Shown: positions 15,889-22,832 of the stretch, in pieces
Position numbering within the stretch: position 1 is the stretch's first letter
Layout: each line of letters opens with the position of its first letter
NCBI GenBank assembly: GCA_051891855.1
Contig: JBJFFP010000077.1
Coordinates: forward strand, 1-26,667
Direction: 5' to 3'
From: SFDP01 sp051891855
GTDB taxonomy: Bacteria; Bacillota; Clostridia; Lachnospirales; Lachnospiraceae
Length of the DNA stretch: 26,667 bases
The notes under the pieces: model-generated
What the model was told of the DNA's origin: nothing
The model's input: the letters and a program-made list of their open reading frames with translations, nothing else
Database searches by the model: none
Translations under genes and position numbers: made by a program

Positions 15889-16584
15889 CTATACAATAAC
15901 CTTTGTGCCGGTAAAATTACCCTTGATTGCATTAACGATGCTGTTTTCCTCCTCCAGACCAAACACCCACATGGGCATATGATTGTCTCTGGCTAAAATT
16001 GAGGCTGTCATGTCCACCACCTGAAGATTCTTCTCGATAACTTCATCTATGGTTACCTGCTCATATTTCTTTGCAACAGGATTGGTTTTAGGGTCATCGT
16101 CATATACACCATCCACCGCCTTTGCCAGAAGAATAACCTGAGCCTCCACCTCCACAGCTCTTAATACCACTCCCGTATCTGTGGAAAAATAAGGATGACC
16201 GGTACCTCCTGCGAAAAAAACTACCATGCCTTTTTCAAAATATTTATTTGCTCTGTCCTTAGAGAACAATTTGGTAAAAGAGCCGCATTCAAAAGGGGTC
16301 AAAATTGAGGTCTTCATTCCTGATGAACGGAAAATCTCCGACACATAAATACAGTTCATCACCGTCGCCAGCATTCCAATTTGGTCTGCCTTGGTTCGAT
16401 CTATATTTTCGCTGGTTCGTCCTCTCCAGAAATTACCACCGCCAATAACGATTCCCACCTGAATACCATCATTTACCAGCTCCTTAACCTGTAAAGCCAC
16501 GCGGCGAACCGTAGATTCATCAAATCCTGTTTTTTTCTCTCCCGCCAATGCTTCTCCACTCAGTTTAAGTAAAATTCTTTGCAT
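15889..16584 (-). CDS. pyrH: Uridylate kinase (UMP kinase)
   Basis: PyrH phosphorylates UMP to UDP in the cytoplasm, the entry to all pyrimidine nucleotides and to UDP-sugars for the envelope. The 231-residue protein has the amino-acid-kinase fold: LLKLSGEALAG (5-15), the GIVIGGGNFWRGR phosphate loop (44-56), the GGTGHPYFSTDTG substrate segment and the DGVYDDDPK motif. GGGAG lies 7 nt before ATG 16584. In many Bacillota pyrH directly follows tsf. Here it sits behind a bactofilin gene by 20 nt and is presumably co-transcribed with it. Confidence 0.97.
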   Translation of the reverse strand: MQRILLKLSGEALAGEKKTGFDESTVRRVALQVKELVNDGIQVGIVIGGGNFWRGRTSENIDRTKADQIGMLATVMNCIYVSEIFRSSGMKTSILTPFECGSFTKLFSKDRANKYFEKGMVVFFAGGTGHPYFSTDTGVVLRAVEVEAQVILLAKAVDGVYDDDPKTNPVAKKYEQVTIDEVIEKNLQVVDMTASILARDNHMPMWVFGLEEENSIVNAIKGNFTGTKVIV

Positions 16585-16604
16585 GGCAACTCTCCCTTAT
16601 CTCA

Positions 16605-17405
16605 TTAATGTCCTGCCTTCTTTATTTCGTCAAAGAAAGAGACGGGATTGACATCTGCATAGCACTGGGAACACATACCCTCAATTACAGCACCATTATT
16701 AATCTGTACAGATTTGGACTTGATATTTCCCATTACAATTGCAGAGGTATCCAAAATTACAGGGCCCTGTACATCAATATCCCCCTTAACCGCACCTGCA
16801 ATTACTGCACTGGTGGCAAAAATATTACCGATAATAACGGTTTCCTGTCCTACCTTAACGGTTCCGTGACTTCTTATTTCTCCAGTGATTTTCGCACTTT
16901 CTGCATAAATTTCAGAAGCCTGTGAATTTCCTTCAATGATGCCGGTAATGCTCATTTTACCGGAAATAGTGATATTTCCGTGTATACACCCTACCAGTTC
17001 CAGAGAGCCCTGGGCAGTAATATCGCCATTAATGGTCATTCCCGATGTAATTGTACTTACCTCATCACTATGAGCTGATTGATTAAAGATTGCATTCATA
17101 TCCAATTTTCTTTCCCTGCCTTCTCTTACTGGTTCTTTTGTCGGTTCTTTTACCGCTTCTTCTACCGGTTGTGCAACGACCTCTGCCAAGCTGTCCGCTA
17201 AATTTCCGGTTAATTCATCCTGTACTTCTCCCTTTACCTCCACCGTTGTTTCCGGCTCATCCTGTTTTCTGAACATGGCCTCAATTTCCGCCAAATCATC
17301 ATCTGCTCCAGGGACGGCAGCCTTCTCTTGCTGACCTGTTTCTTCAGGAATCAGTTCATTTACCGCCTGAGATAAGTCCTCTTTTAAATCTTGAAAAAAA
17401 CCCAT
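16605..17405 (-). CDS. Bactofilin (polymer-forming cytoskeletal protein)
   Basis: Residues about 116-247 form a bactofilin domain. It is a series of short beta-helix turns rich in Gly, Ile and Val (GDITAQGSLELVGCIHGNI, then GKMSITGIIEGN and GEIRSHGTVKVG). Bactofilins polymerise without nucleotide and scaffold envelope enzymes at the inner membrane face. The N-terminal 115 residues are longer than usual. They comprise a possible amphipathic helix (MGFFQDLKEDLSQAVNELI), which could be a membrane anchor, then an acidic, Pro/Glu/Val-rich, probably disordered stretch. The C-terminus holds a Cys pair (CSQC, 245-248). GGAGGAG lies 6 nt before ATG 17405. It starts 15 nt after a polysaccharide deacetylase gene and ends 20 nt before pyrH, so cell-wall or surface-polymer work is the likely role. 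Confidence 0.92.
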   Translation of the reverse strand: MGFFQDLKEDLSQAVNELIPEETGQQEKAAVPGADDDLAEIEAMFRKQDEPETTVEVKGEVQDELTGNLADSLAEVVAQPVEEAVKEPTKEPVREGRERKLDMNAIFNQSAHSDEVSTITSGMTINGDITAQGSLELVGCIHGNITISGKMSITGIIEGNSQASEIYAESAKITGEIRSHGTVKVGQETVIIGNIFATSAVIAGAVKGDIDVQGPVILDTSAIVMGNIKSKSVQINNGAVIEGMCSQCYADVNPVSFFDEIKKAGH

Positions 17406-17420
17406 TTGTAACTCCTCCGT

Positions 17421-18347
17421 CTATTCTTTAGTTATACTGATATGCTGTACGGGCATCGTACCCTCACTGACAGGCAGCAATACGGTATCTTCCATCTGTC
17501 GGATACCATCTATGATGAGAGGCAGAGCCTCCACCGTACTCTTTTTTCCTGCAGCATCATGCAAAAGAACGATGACCGTTTCATCCTTTCCGCACTTTTC
17601 AATTCCTCGAAGACAATTTGCGGCAATCTCTTCCGGCAAAAGATAACTACTCTCTGAATCTCTTCCGGATACATTCCAGTCATAATAGATAATTCCTTCT
17701 TCATTCAGCCAGGAAATCAGCTCCTTAACCGGGGTAGCGCTTACCCTATTGCTACTTCCCCCCGGAAAACGATACAGGATACACTGCTTCCCGGTTAACT
17801 CATAAACGTAATTCTGCATTTTGGCAAAATCTTCTCTGAAATTCTCCAGGGATGCATATATTTCACTGTAAACATGACTATAGGAATGAATCCCAAGACT
17901 GTGTCCCTCTTCTACAATACGGCTGTAGTATTCATCATATTTCGGGGCATACATGGCGGTAACAAAAAAAGTTGCCTGCACCTCGTATTCTGCTAAAATA
18001 TCCAGGATATTCTGTGTATTGGGACTGGGACCATCATCAAAGGTAAGATAGACTCTGCGCATTCCTGCCCAAAGCTCTTCATCTGACTGCTGCTGTTCTC
18101 TTTCCGCGAAATCCTTCCCACCGGTCACTTCTCCATTTTCTGAAGCTTCCCGGACTTCATCACCGTTGTCCTTCTGCGGACTGCCGGATTGAAGAAGGAT
18201 TTCTTCTAAAAGTCCCATCCGTTCCTCCAGGCGATTTACCTTTATCAATAGGAAAACACTTATGATCAGAGGAATCAGCAATAAAATCAGGAGGCTCTCA
18301 ATCATAATTATTTTAAGTCTTCGTACCCGCTTTTTACGGTTTTCCAC
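17421..18347 (-). CDS. Membrane-anchored polysaccharide deacetylase (NodB domain)
   Basis: A membrane helix at about 13-36 anchors the protein. A coil and charged linker (about 37-95) lead to an external NodB/CE4 domain. The catalytic motifs are intact: TFDDGP (102-107, with D104 and D105), HSYSH (154-158, zinc ligands H154 and H158), RFPGGSS (193-199) and LLHD (261-264). It should remove N-acetyl groups from peptidoglycan or another amino-sugar polymer outside the membrane; the substrate cannot be told from sequence. The start is GTG 18347. The best ribosome binding site (GAAGG) is about 13 nt away, so initiation may be weak. An extended -10 promoter lies just upstream, and the bactofilin gene follows by 15 nt. 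Confidence 0.92.
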   Translation of the reverse strand: MENRKKRVRRLKIIMIESLLILLLIPLIISVFLLIKVNRLEERMGLLEEILLQSGSPQKDNGDEVREASENGEVTGGKDFAEREQQQSDEELWAGMRRVYLTFDDGPSPNTQNILDILAEYEVQATFFVTAMYAPKYDEYYSRIVEEGHSLGIHSYSHVYSEIYASLENFREDFAKMQNYVYELTGKQCILYRFPGGSSNRVSATPVKELISWLNEEGIIYYDWNVSGRDSESSYLLPEEIAANCLRGIEKCGKDETVIVLLHDAAGKKSTVEALPLIIDGIRQMEDTVLLPVSEGTMPVQHISITKE

Positions 18348-18390
18348 TGATTTCTCACAACCTTCTTTTTTAAATCTGCTTTCAGGCTAT

Positions 18391-18420
18391 AGTATACCAT
18401 TTTCTGACTACTCTTGGCAA
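18391..18420 (-). promoter_or_regulatory. Promoter with extended -10 before deacetylase-bactofilin-pyrH-frr
   Basis: On the minus strand, TTGCCA (18420-18415) and TATACT (18396-18391) have 18-nt spacing, with TGG immediately before the -10 box (extended -10). Transcription would begin near 18384, about 37 nt before the GTG start. No strong terminator lies between the DHHW gene stop (18432) and this promoter, so both read-through and local initiation are possible. Confidence 0.75.
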
Positions 18421-18431
18421 CAATAAAAACT

Positions 18432-19544
18432 TTATTTCAATCCCAGACTATTATTCAAGAGCATGGCGCTGTACAGAAATAAAACCTCCTGTCCGTCAAA
18501 GTCTATATATTCCCCCAAAAAATCACTACTGAGGTAACGAATATCCACCAGGGTGATTGTTTCATAGCCTTCTGCAAGAAGGGGAATCAGACTGCTGCCA
18601 AAGGAATCTCTGAAGACGATCAATTCTCCCTTTCCCGCTGCTGCAGGATTTTCAATGGTAATCAGGGCCTTTGCACCGGAAAGGAAAAAATCGTAGGCAT
18701 CCGTACCCGAAAGCTTATCCTCCTGATAGATGGACATTCTTACCGGTTTTCCCGTATCCCAATGGGTCACTATGCAATTTTCAAGGGTTTCATTGGTCAA
18801 ATAGCGAAGAATATCCGGTTCTGTTTTAAGTGCTGACTGCCCCGTTAAAACTCCGTAAAACTCTTTGGTTGCCGTTTTTACTCCATATTCTCCTGTCAGA
18901 GTATGCCCCAAAGCGGCAGCAATTTCTTTTGCTGCAGGCAGTAATGTCTCCTGGCGCCAGTGGATATCCGTATAATAATAATCCTCCTGGGATAAAAGAT
19001 ACCTGATATCGATCAGCTCAAGATAGGATGTATTCTCCTTCACCAGCTCATAGAGGGCTTCGTAATCCATTGATGGATATCCGTTTTTTTCAGCCAGATA
19101 AGCATTTTTATCGGGAATCACTGCCAGACTACAGCTTTTCACCTTTCCCTCCAGCCAATTCTCATAGATTTTTTCTATTTTTTCAAGGGCGTACTGAAGC
19201 TGCTGCCGATTCAGAGGATAATCCAGTTTTCCCAAATGTCCTTCGGTAAAATAGATTCCGTTATTGTCCTTTTTTCCCAAAATCTCCATACTGAACCGAG
19301 CCTTCAGTCTGCGAAAGGTCTCCCGAAAGGGAAACTGATCCTGACTGTAGGTTTCAAATTCGCCGGCAAACCTCCCTGCTGTGACTGCTTCAGGCGACAA
19401 CCGGGGAAGCTGTGCCAAAAGACGCCTTTCACTATGGGAATAGGTATTTGGCACAAACCCTTTAATAAGACATAATAGGCTTAATCCGAAAAAAATACTT
19501 CCTACTGCTATGACCAAATATATTGCCTGTTTTTTCTCCTTCAT
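18432..19544 (-). CDS. DHHW/AlgJ-like protein, partner of MBOAT acyltransferase
   Basis: This 370-residue protein has one N-terminal membrane helix (about 8-28) and an external domain of the DHHW/AlgJ-AlgX type, an SGNH-hydrolase relative. The motif YTDIHW (191-196) supplies Asp-x-His. VFRDSFGSS (310-318) supplies the Ser region (S314). The family works with AlgI-like MBOAT proteins: the MBOAT passes an acyl group across the membrane and the SGNH-like partner transfers it to a polysaccharide. The MBOAT gene lies 14 nt upstream in the same direction. The conserved early block ERRLLAQLPRLS followed by QDQFPFRE is typical of DHHW proteins. GGAAGG precedes ATG 19544. The acceptor polymer is unknown. 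Confidence 0.9.
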   Translation of the reverse strand: MKEKKQAIYLVIAVGSIFFGLSLLCLIKGFVPNTYSHSERRLLAQLPRLSPEAVTAGRFAGEFETYSQDQFPFRETFRRLKARFSMEILGKKDNNGIYFTEGHLGKLDYPLNRQQLQYALEKIEKIYENWLEGKVKSCSLAVIPDKNAYLAEKNGYPSMDYEALYELVKENTSYLELIDIRYLLSQEDYYYTDIHWRQETLLPAAKEIAAALGHTLTGEYGVKTATKEFYGVLTGQSALKTEPDILRYLTNETLENCIVTHWDTGKPVRMSIYQEDKLSGTDAYDFFLSGAKALITIENPAAAGKGELIVFRDSFGSSLIPLLAEGYETITLVDIRYLSSDFLGEYIDFDGQEVLFLYSAMLLNNSLGLK

Positions 19545-19558
19545 CCTTCCTACCTATC

Positions 19559-20968
19559 TTAAAATCGAAAATACAGGAAGGGATTAAAGGAGCCCTCTGC
19601 CAGATAAGCGGTAGCCAGTAAAAAAAGCCCAATCAATACCGGAGCTTCCAGCACTCCAATCAGCCCTTTCCCTCCTGTGTTTTCTTTTATTTTTTCTATA
19701 AGCCTTGCGGGCAGCTCCGCTACACCCACAGCTGCAATTCCCAGTGTGATAAAATAGCTTCTCAGATAGTAAATGCTTTGGACAGAAAACAGGCCTGCTC
19801 CCTCCAGTCCCACCAACCCCCGGATATTGATTCCGGCTTCTGCCAGGCTTGAGGCATCAAAAATCAGAAAGCTGACCATAACCGTTACCAAAACATAAAG
19901 ATGGGCTCCCAGACCTCTCCTTCTCTTCTCCTTCTTCCTCCACAGCTTTTCTGCTGCCAGAAAAGCCGCAAAATAAAGTCCCCAAAGGATGAAATTCCAG
20001 GCTGCTCCGTGCCAAAAACCGGTAAGGAACCATACGATCAGCAGATTCCTTATCCATCGGATTTTGTTTACCCGATTTCCTCCCAGGGGAATATACACAT
20101 AGTCTCTGAACCAGCTTCCCAGGGAAATATGCCATCTGCGCCAAAATTCCGTTATGCTTTTTGCCCCATAGGGATGACGAAAATTTTCAGGAAAGGAAAA
20201 GCCCAGCAATTTCCCCAGTCCAATTGCCATATCGCTGTAGCCGGAAAAATCAAAATAAATCTGGAGCATAAAGGAAACGGCATAAAGCCAGAAAAACAGC
20301 ACATCCTTTTCCTCTGCCGCTTTAAAGCCGGTACAAATTTCTCCCAATACATTAGCCAGAAGAACTTTTTTGGCCAACCCAAAAATAAATCTACGAATCC
20401 CCGATGCCAGCTGAAAAACTGAAATCTCCCTCTTCTTTAGCTGCAGCTCAATATCCGAGTAACGAACGATGGGGCCGGCAATCAGCTGGGGAAACATGGC
20501 TACATATACAGCCAAAAACAGCGGATTTTTTCCGGCTCTTATCTCTCCTTTCCAGACATCTATGGTATAGCTCATCAGCTGAAAGGTATAAAAGCTGATT
20601 CCTATAGGTAAAGACAGCTTTAATAAGGGCAGGGAAAGGCCGGTGAGTCTGTTCAGATTATCCAGAAAAAAATCCGCATATTTATAATAACCCAAAACCC
20701 CCAGATCCGTACCCAAAGCCAAAATCAAAATCCCTTTAGCCCAACCCTCTTTTTTTCTTTCCTTACAGCTCTGAATCATCTGTGAGAAGATATAGCCTGC
20801 CCCAATCAGGATGAGCATAAGCAGCAGATAACCTCCCCCTCCCCAGCCATAAAAGATAAGACTTGCCAAAAACAAGACTGAGTTACGCCGGGAAGCGGGA
20901 GTCAAATAATAAACGATTAATACCGCCGGTAAAAAATAATACAGAAAAGGAATCCCGGAAAACAGCAT
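19559..20968 (-). CDS. AlgI-like MBOAT O-acyltransferase
   Basis: This 469-residue polytopic membrane protein has about ten or more helices. Family motifs are KYADFFLDNLN, the PIGISFYTFQLMSYTIDVW segment (121-139), FDFSGYSDMAIGLG (239-252), FWRRWHISLGSWFRDYVYIP (275-294) and the catalytic His in GFWHGAAWNF (H320). MBOAT proteins of this type accept an acyl group, usually acetyl, on the cytoplasmic side and move it to the outside for modification of alginate, teichoic acid or other glycans. AAGGAG lies 8 nt before ATG 20968. The partner gene (DHHW family) follows by 14 nt and a lipoprotein gene precedes it by 20 nt. No glycosyltransferases are in the window, so the target polymer is made elsewhere. 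Confidence 0.94.
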   Translation of the reverse strand: MLFSGIPFLYYFLPAVLIVYYLTPASRRNSVLFLASLIFYGWGGGGYLLLMLILIGAGYIFSQMIQSCKERKKEGWAKGILILALGTDLGVLGYYKYADFFLDNLNRLTGLSLPLLKLSLPIGISFYTFQLMSYTIDVWKGEIRAGKNPLFLAVYVAMFPQLIAGPIVRYSDIELQLKKREISVFQLASGIRRFIFGLAKKVLLANVLGEICTGFKAAEEKDVLFFWLYAVSFMLQIYFDFSGYSDMAIGLGKLLGFSFPENFRHPYGAKSITEFWRRWHISLGSWFRDYVYIPLGGNRVNKIRWIRNLLIVWFLTGFWHGAAWNFILWGLYFAAFLAAEKLWRKKEKRRRGLGAHLYVLVTVMVSFLIFDASSLAEAGINIRGLVGLEGAGLFSVQSIYYLRSYFITLGIAAVGVAELPARLIEKIKENTGGKGLIGVLEAPVLIGLFLLATAYLAEGSFNPFLYFRF

Positions 20969-20988
20969 CTGCTTTTCTCCTTTTTTAC

Positions 20989-21480
20989 CTATTCAAAGTT
21001 TGCGGGACTCATGACGAAGAAAATCATATCCTCCGCTTTTCCCGTAACCGTTTCCTCTGCCTCTGTACAAATGTTCCATCTGGGATCAGCACTTTCGGAA
21101 AGAAGCCGGATAAAAGCTTCTGCGTCAGCTCCCTCTTCCAGAGTAAACACATAACCCACAAAAGGAATGGAGCCTATCATGGGGGCAAACATTACCCCCT
21201 CCTGAAAGCCGGTAATTTCTGCATTGTTAAATCCGGTCAAAAGCCCCTCCTCTACTGCCATGGTAAGGGGGCTAAACTTAATGATCGAATTACTCATCAG
21301 ATGATCCGCCATTTCCTGAGCGCTGCAATCCGGATTTTCTGTTCTGTACTGTTCAAAATCAGCCAATAAGATTTGTCCCACCGTCTCAGGTACCTGTTCA
21401 TTATCCACCTTACTTCTGCATCCAAGCAATACTGCCGCCAACAGCATTACTAAACCTATCATTGTTATTCTTCTTTTCAT
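20989..21480 (-). CDS. Small lipoprotein of unknown function
   Basis: From ATG 21480 the product has 163 residues. The signal peptide MKRRITMIGLVMLLAAVLLGC ends in a lipobox (LLGC, C21), so the mature protein should be lipid-anchored outside the membrane. The rest is a compact domain of about 140 residues. It has two notable stretches, GFNNAEITGFQEGVMFAPMI and IGSIPFVGYVFTLEEG, with WNICTEAEE near the end. It resembles conserved clostridial proteins often described as DUF4358-like, but I am not certain of that family. The frame is open 36 nt further upstream (TTG-type start at 21516), but AGGAGG sits 5 nt before ATG 21480. It lies between pepT and the MBOAT gene with short gaps, suggesting it belongs to the acylation cluster. 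Confidence 0.8.
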   Translation of the reverse strand: MKRRITMIGLVMLLAAVLLGCRSKVDNEQVPETVGQILLADFEQYRTENPDCSAQEMADHLMSNSIIKFSPLTMAVEEGLLTGFNNAEITGFQEGVMFAPMIGSIPFVGYVFTLEEGADAEAFIRLLSESADPRWNICTEAEETVTGKAEDMIFFVMSPANFE

Positions 21481-21523
21481 TCTCTCCTCCTGCTTTCTCT
21501 GTGCCTTTTGTTTCAAATCTTCT

Positions 21524-22759
21524 TTAACAGCTTTTCAGTGCAATCCTCTTCAACAGCTCCACAGTCGCTTCCATAGACTCGGCACAGCAGTATTCATAGC
21601 GCCCGTGGAAATTATGGCCCCCTGTACACAGATTCGGACAGGGCAGACCCATAAAGGATAATCTTGCTCCGTCCGTTCCTCCCCGAATAGGCTGAATTTT
21701 GGGAACAATTCCCAATTCCTCCATTGCCTGTCTGGCCTGTTCTACCAGAAACTGATTTTGGGGAATGATTCTTTCCGCCATATTATAATAAGAATCCTCC
21801 ACCTTAAGGCTCAGTGTACCTTCTCCATATTTTTGATTCAGAAGCTTTACACAGGCTTCAAGATAGCTTTTCTTTCCCTCAAATTCCTTTCTGTCATGAT
21901 CCCGAATGATATAGCTCATTATGGCTTTTTCTTCATTCCCCGAGAAATCCGTCAGGTGATAAAAGCCTTCATAGCCTTCTGTATATTCCGGCTTTTGCTG
22001 TGGGGGAAGCAGCTGCTCCAATTCTATTCCAATTAAAGCAGCATTTTTCATTTTATTCTTTGCCATTCCCGGATGAACGTTTATTCCCTTGATGGTTATT
22101 TCTGCCGAAGCCGCATTAAAATTCTCATATTCCAGCTCTCCCAAAGCTCCTCCGTCAACCGTATAGGCATAATCTGCCCCCAACCGTTTAAGATCAATAT
22201 GCTCTACTCCTGCCCCTACTTCTTCATCCGGCGTAAAGCAGACAACAATTTCCCCATGCTCCCATTCCGGATGGGACAAAAGCTCCTCTGCCATAGTCAT
22301 AATCTCTGCTACTCCCGCTTTATCATCAGCTCCCAAAAGAGTATTTCCATCAGTTGTAATCAAGGTTTTTCCCACATATTCCTTCAATTCGGGAAAACGA
22401 AGGGGACTTAGGATAATTCCTTCCTGTCTGTTTAATACAATGTCTCCACCATCATAGTTTTTCACAATTTGAGGGTTAATATTCGTTCCCGAAAAATCGG
22501 GAGCAGTATCCATATGGGCAATAAAGCCCAGGGTTTTCTCTGATTTCCCTCCATCGGTAGCCGGAATTGATGCATAAACATAACCATATTCTTCATCAAA
22601 CCATACTTTGTCTGCCCCCAGCTCTCTTAATTCCTCTGATAATAATCTTCCCAGCTCCTTTTGCTTCAGGGAACTGGGAAAGGTGCTTGAGTGTTCTTCT
22701 GATTTTGTATCTATTCTCACATATCGTAAAAAACGCTCCACTACATTACTCATTGTCAT
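21524..22759 (-). CDS. pepT: Peptidase T (tripeptide aminopeptidase)
   Basis: PepT is a cytoplasmic di-zinc M20 aminopeptidase that removes the N-terminal residue of tripeptides. The 411 residues match the family length. Metal and catalytic residues are in place: H82 and D84 in AHMDTAPD, D145 in GADDKAG, E179/E180 in TPDEEVG, D202 in TVDGG and H382 in GGHNFHG. The substrate-binding RGGTDGARLS lies at 359-368. Two ATGs two codons apart can start it (22759 or 22753); the GGAAAGGAA ribosome binding site does not decide between them. Its start lies 37 nt after the chemoreceptor terminator. I find no clear separate promoter there, so expression may depend on read-through. It precedes the lipoprotein gene by 43 nt. 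Confidence 0.97.
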   Translation of the reverse strand: MTMSNVVERFLRYVRIDTKSEEHSSTFPSSLKQKELGRLLSEELRELGADKVWFDEEYGYVYASIPATDGGKSEKTLGFIAHMDTAPDFSGTNINPQIVKNYDGGDIVLNRQEGIILSPLRFPELKEYVGKTLITTDGNTLLGADDKAGVAEIMTMAEELLSHPEWEHGEIVVCFTPDEEVGAGVEHIDLKRLGADYAYTVDGGALGELEYENFNAASAEITIKGINVHPGMAKNKMKNAALIGIELEQLLPPQQKPEYTEGYEGFYHLTDFSGNEEKAIMSYIIRDHDRKEFEGKKSYLEACVKLLNQKYGEGTLSLKVEDSYYNMAERIIPQNQFLVEQARQAMEELGIVPKIQPIRGGTDGARLSFMGLPCPNLCTGGHNFHGRYEYCCAESMEATVELLKRIALKSC

Positions 22760-22795
22760 TTCCTTTCCTTTCTTTTATCCCGGCTTTAAGCTCTT

Positions 22796-22824
22796 GAAAA
22801 GGAGCCACCAAAAAAGCGGCTCCT
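22796..22824 (-). terminator. Rho-independent terminator after the chemoreceptor gene
   Basis: AGGAGCC pairs with GGCTCCT around an 11-nt loop, followed on the minus strand by TTTTC. It begins 8 nt after the MCP stop. The other strand also ends in a T-rich stretch, so it could work in both directions, although no plus-strand gene is seen. Confidence 0.85.
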
Positions 22825-22832
22825 CATTTTTC

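Noticed and set aside
19857..20422. Other-frame open frames inside the MBOAT gene
   Set aside because: They are shadows of a membrane protein gene with complete MBOAT motifs and have no start signals.
22760..22795. Separate promoter for pepT
   Set aside because: Only about 36 nt lie between the MCP terminator and the start. I find no -35/-10 pair with reasonable spacing.
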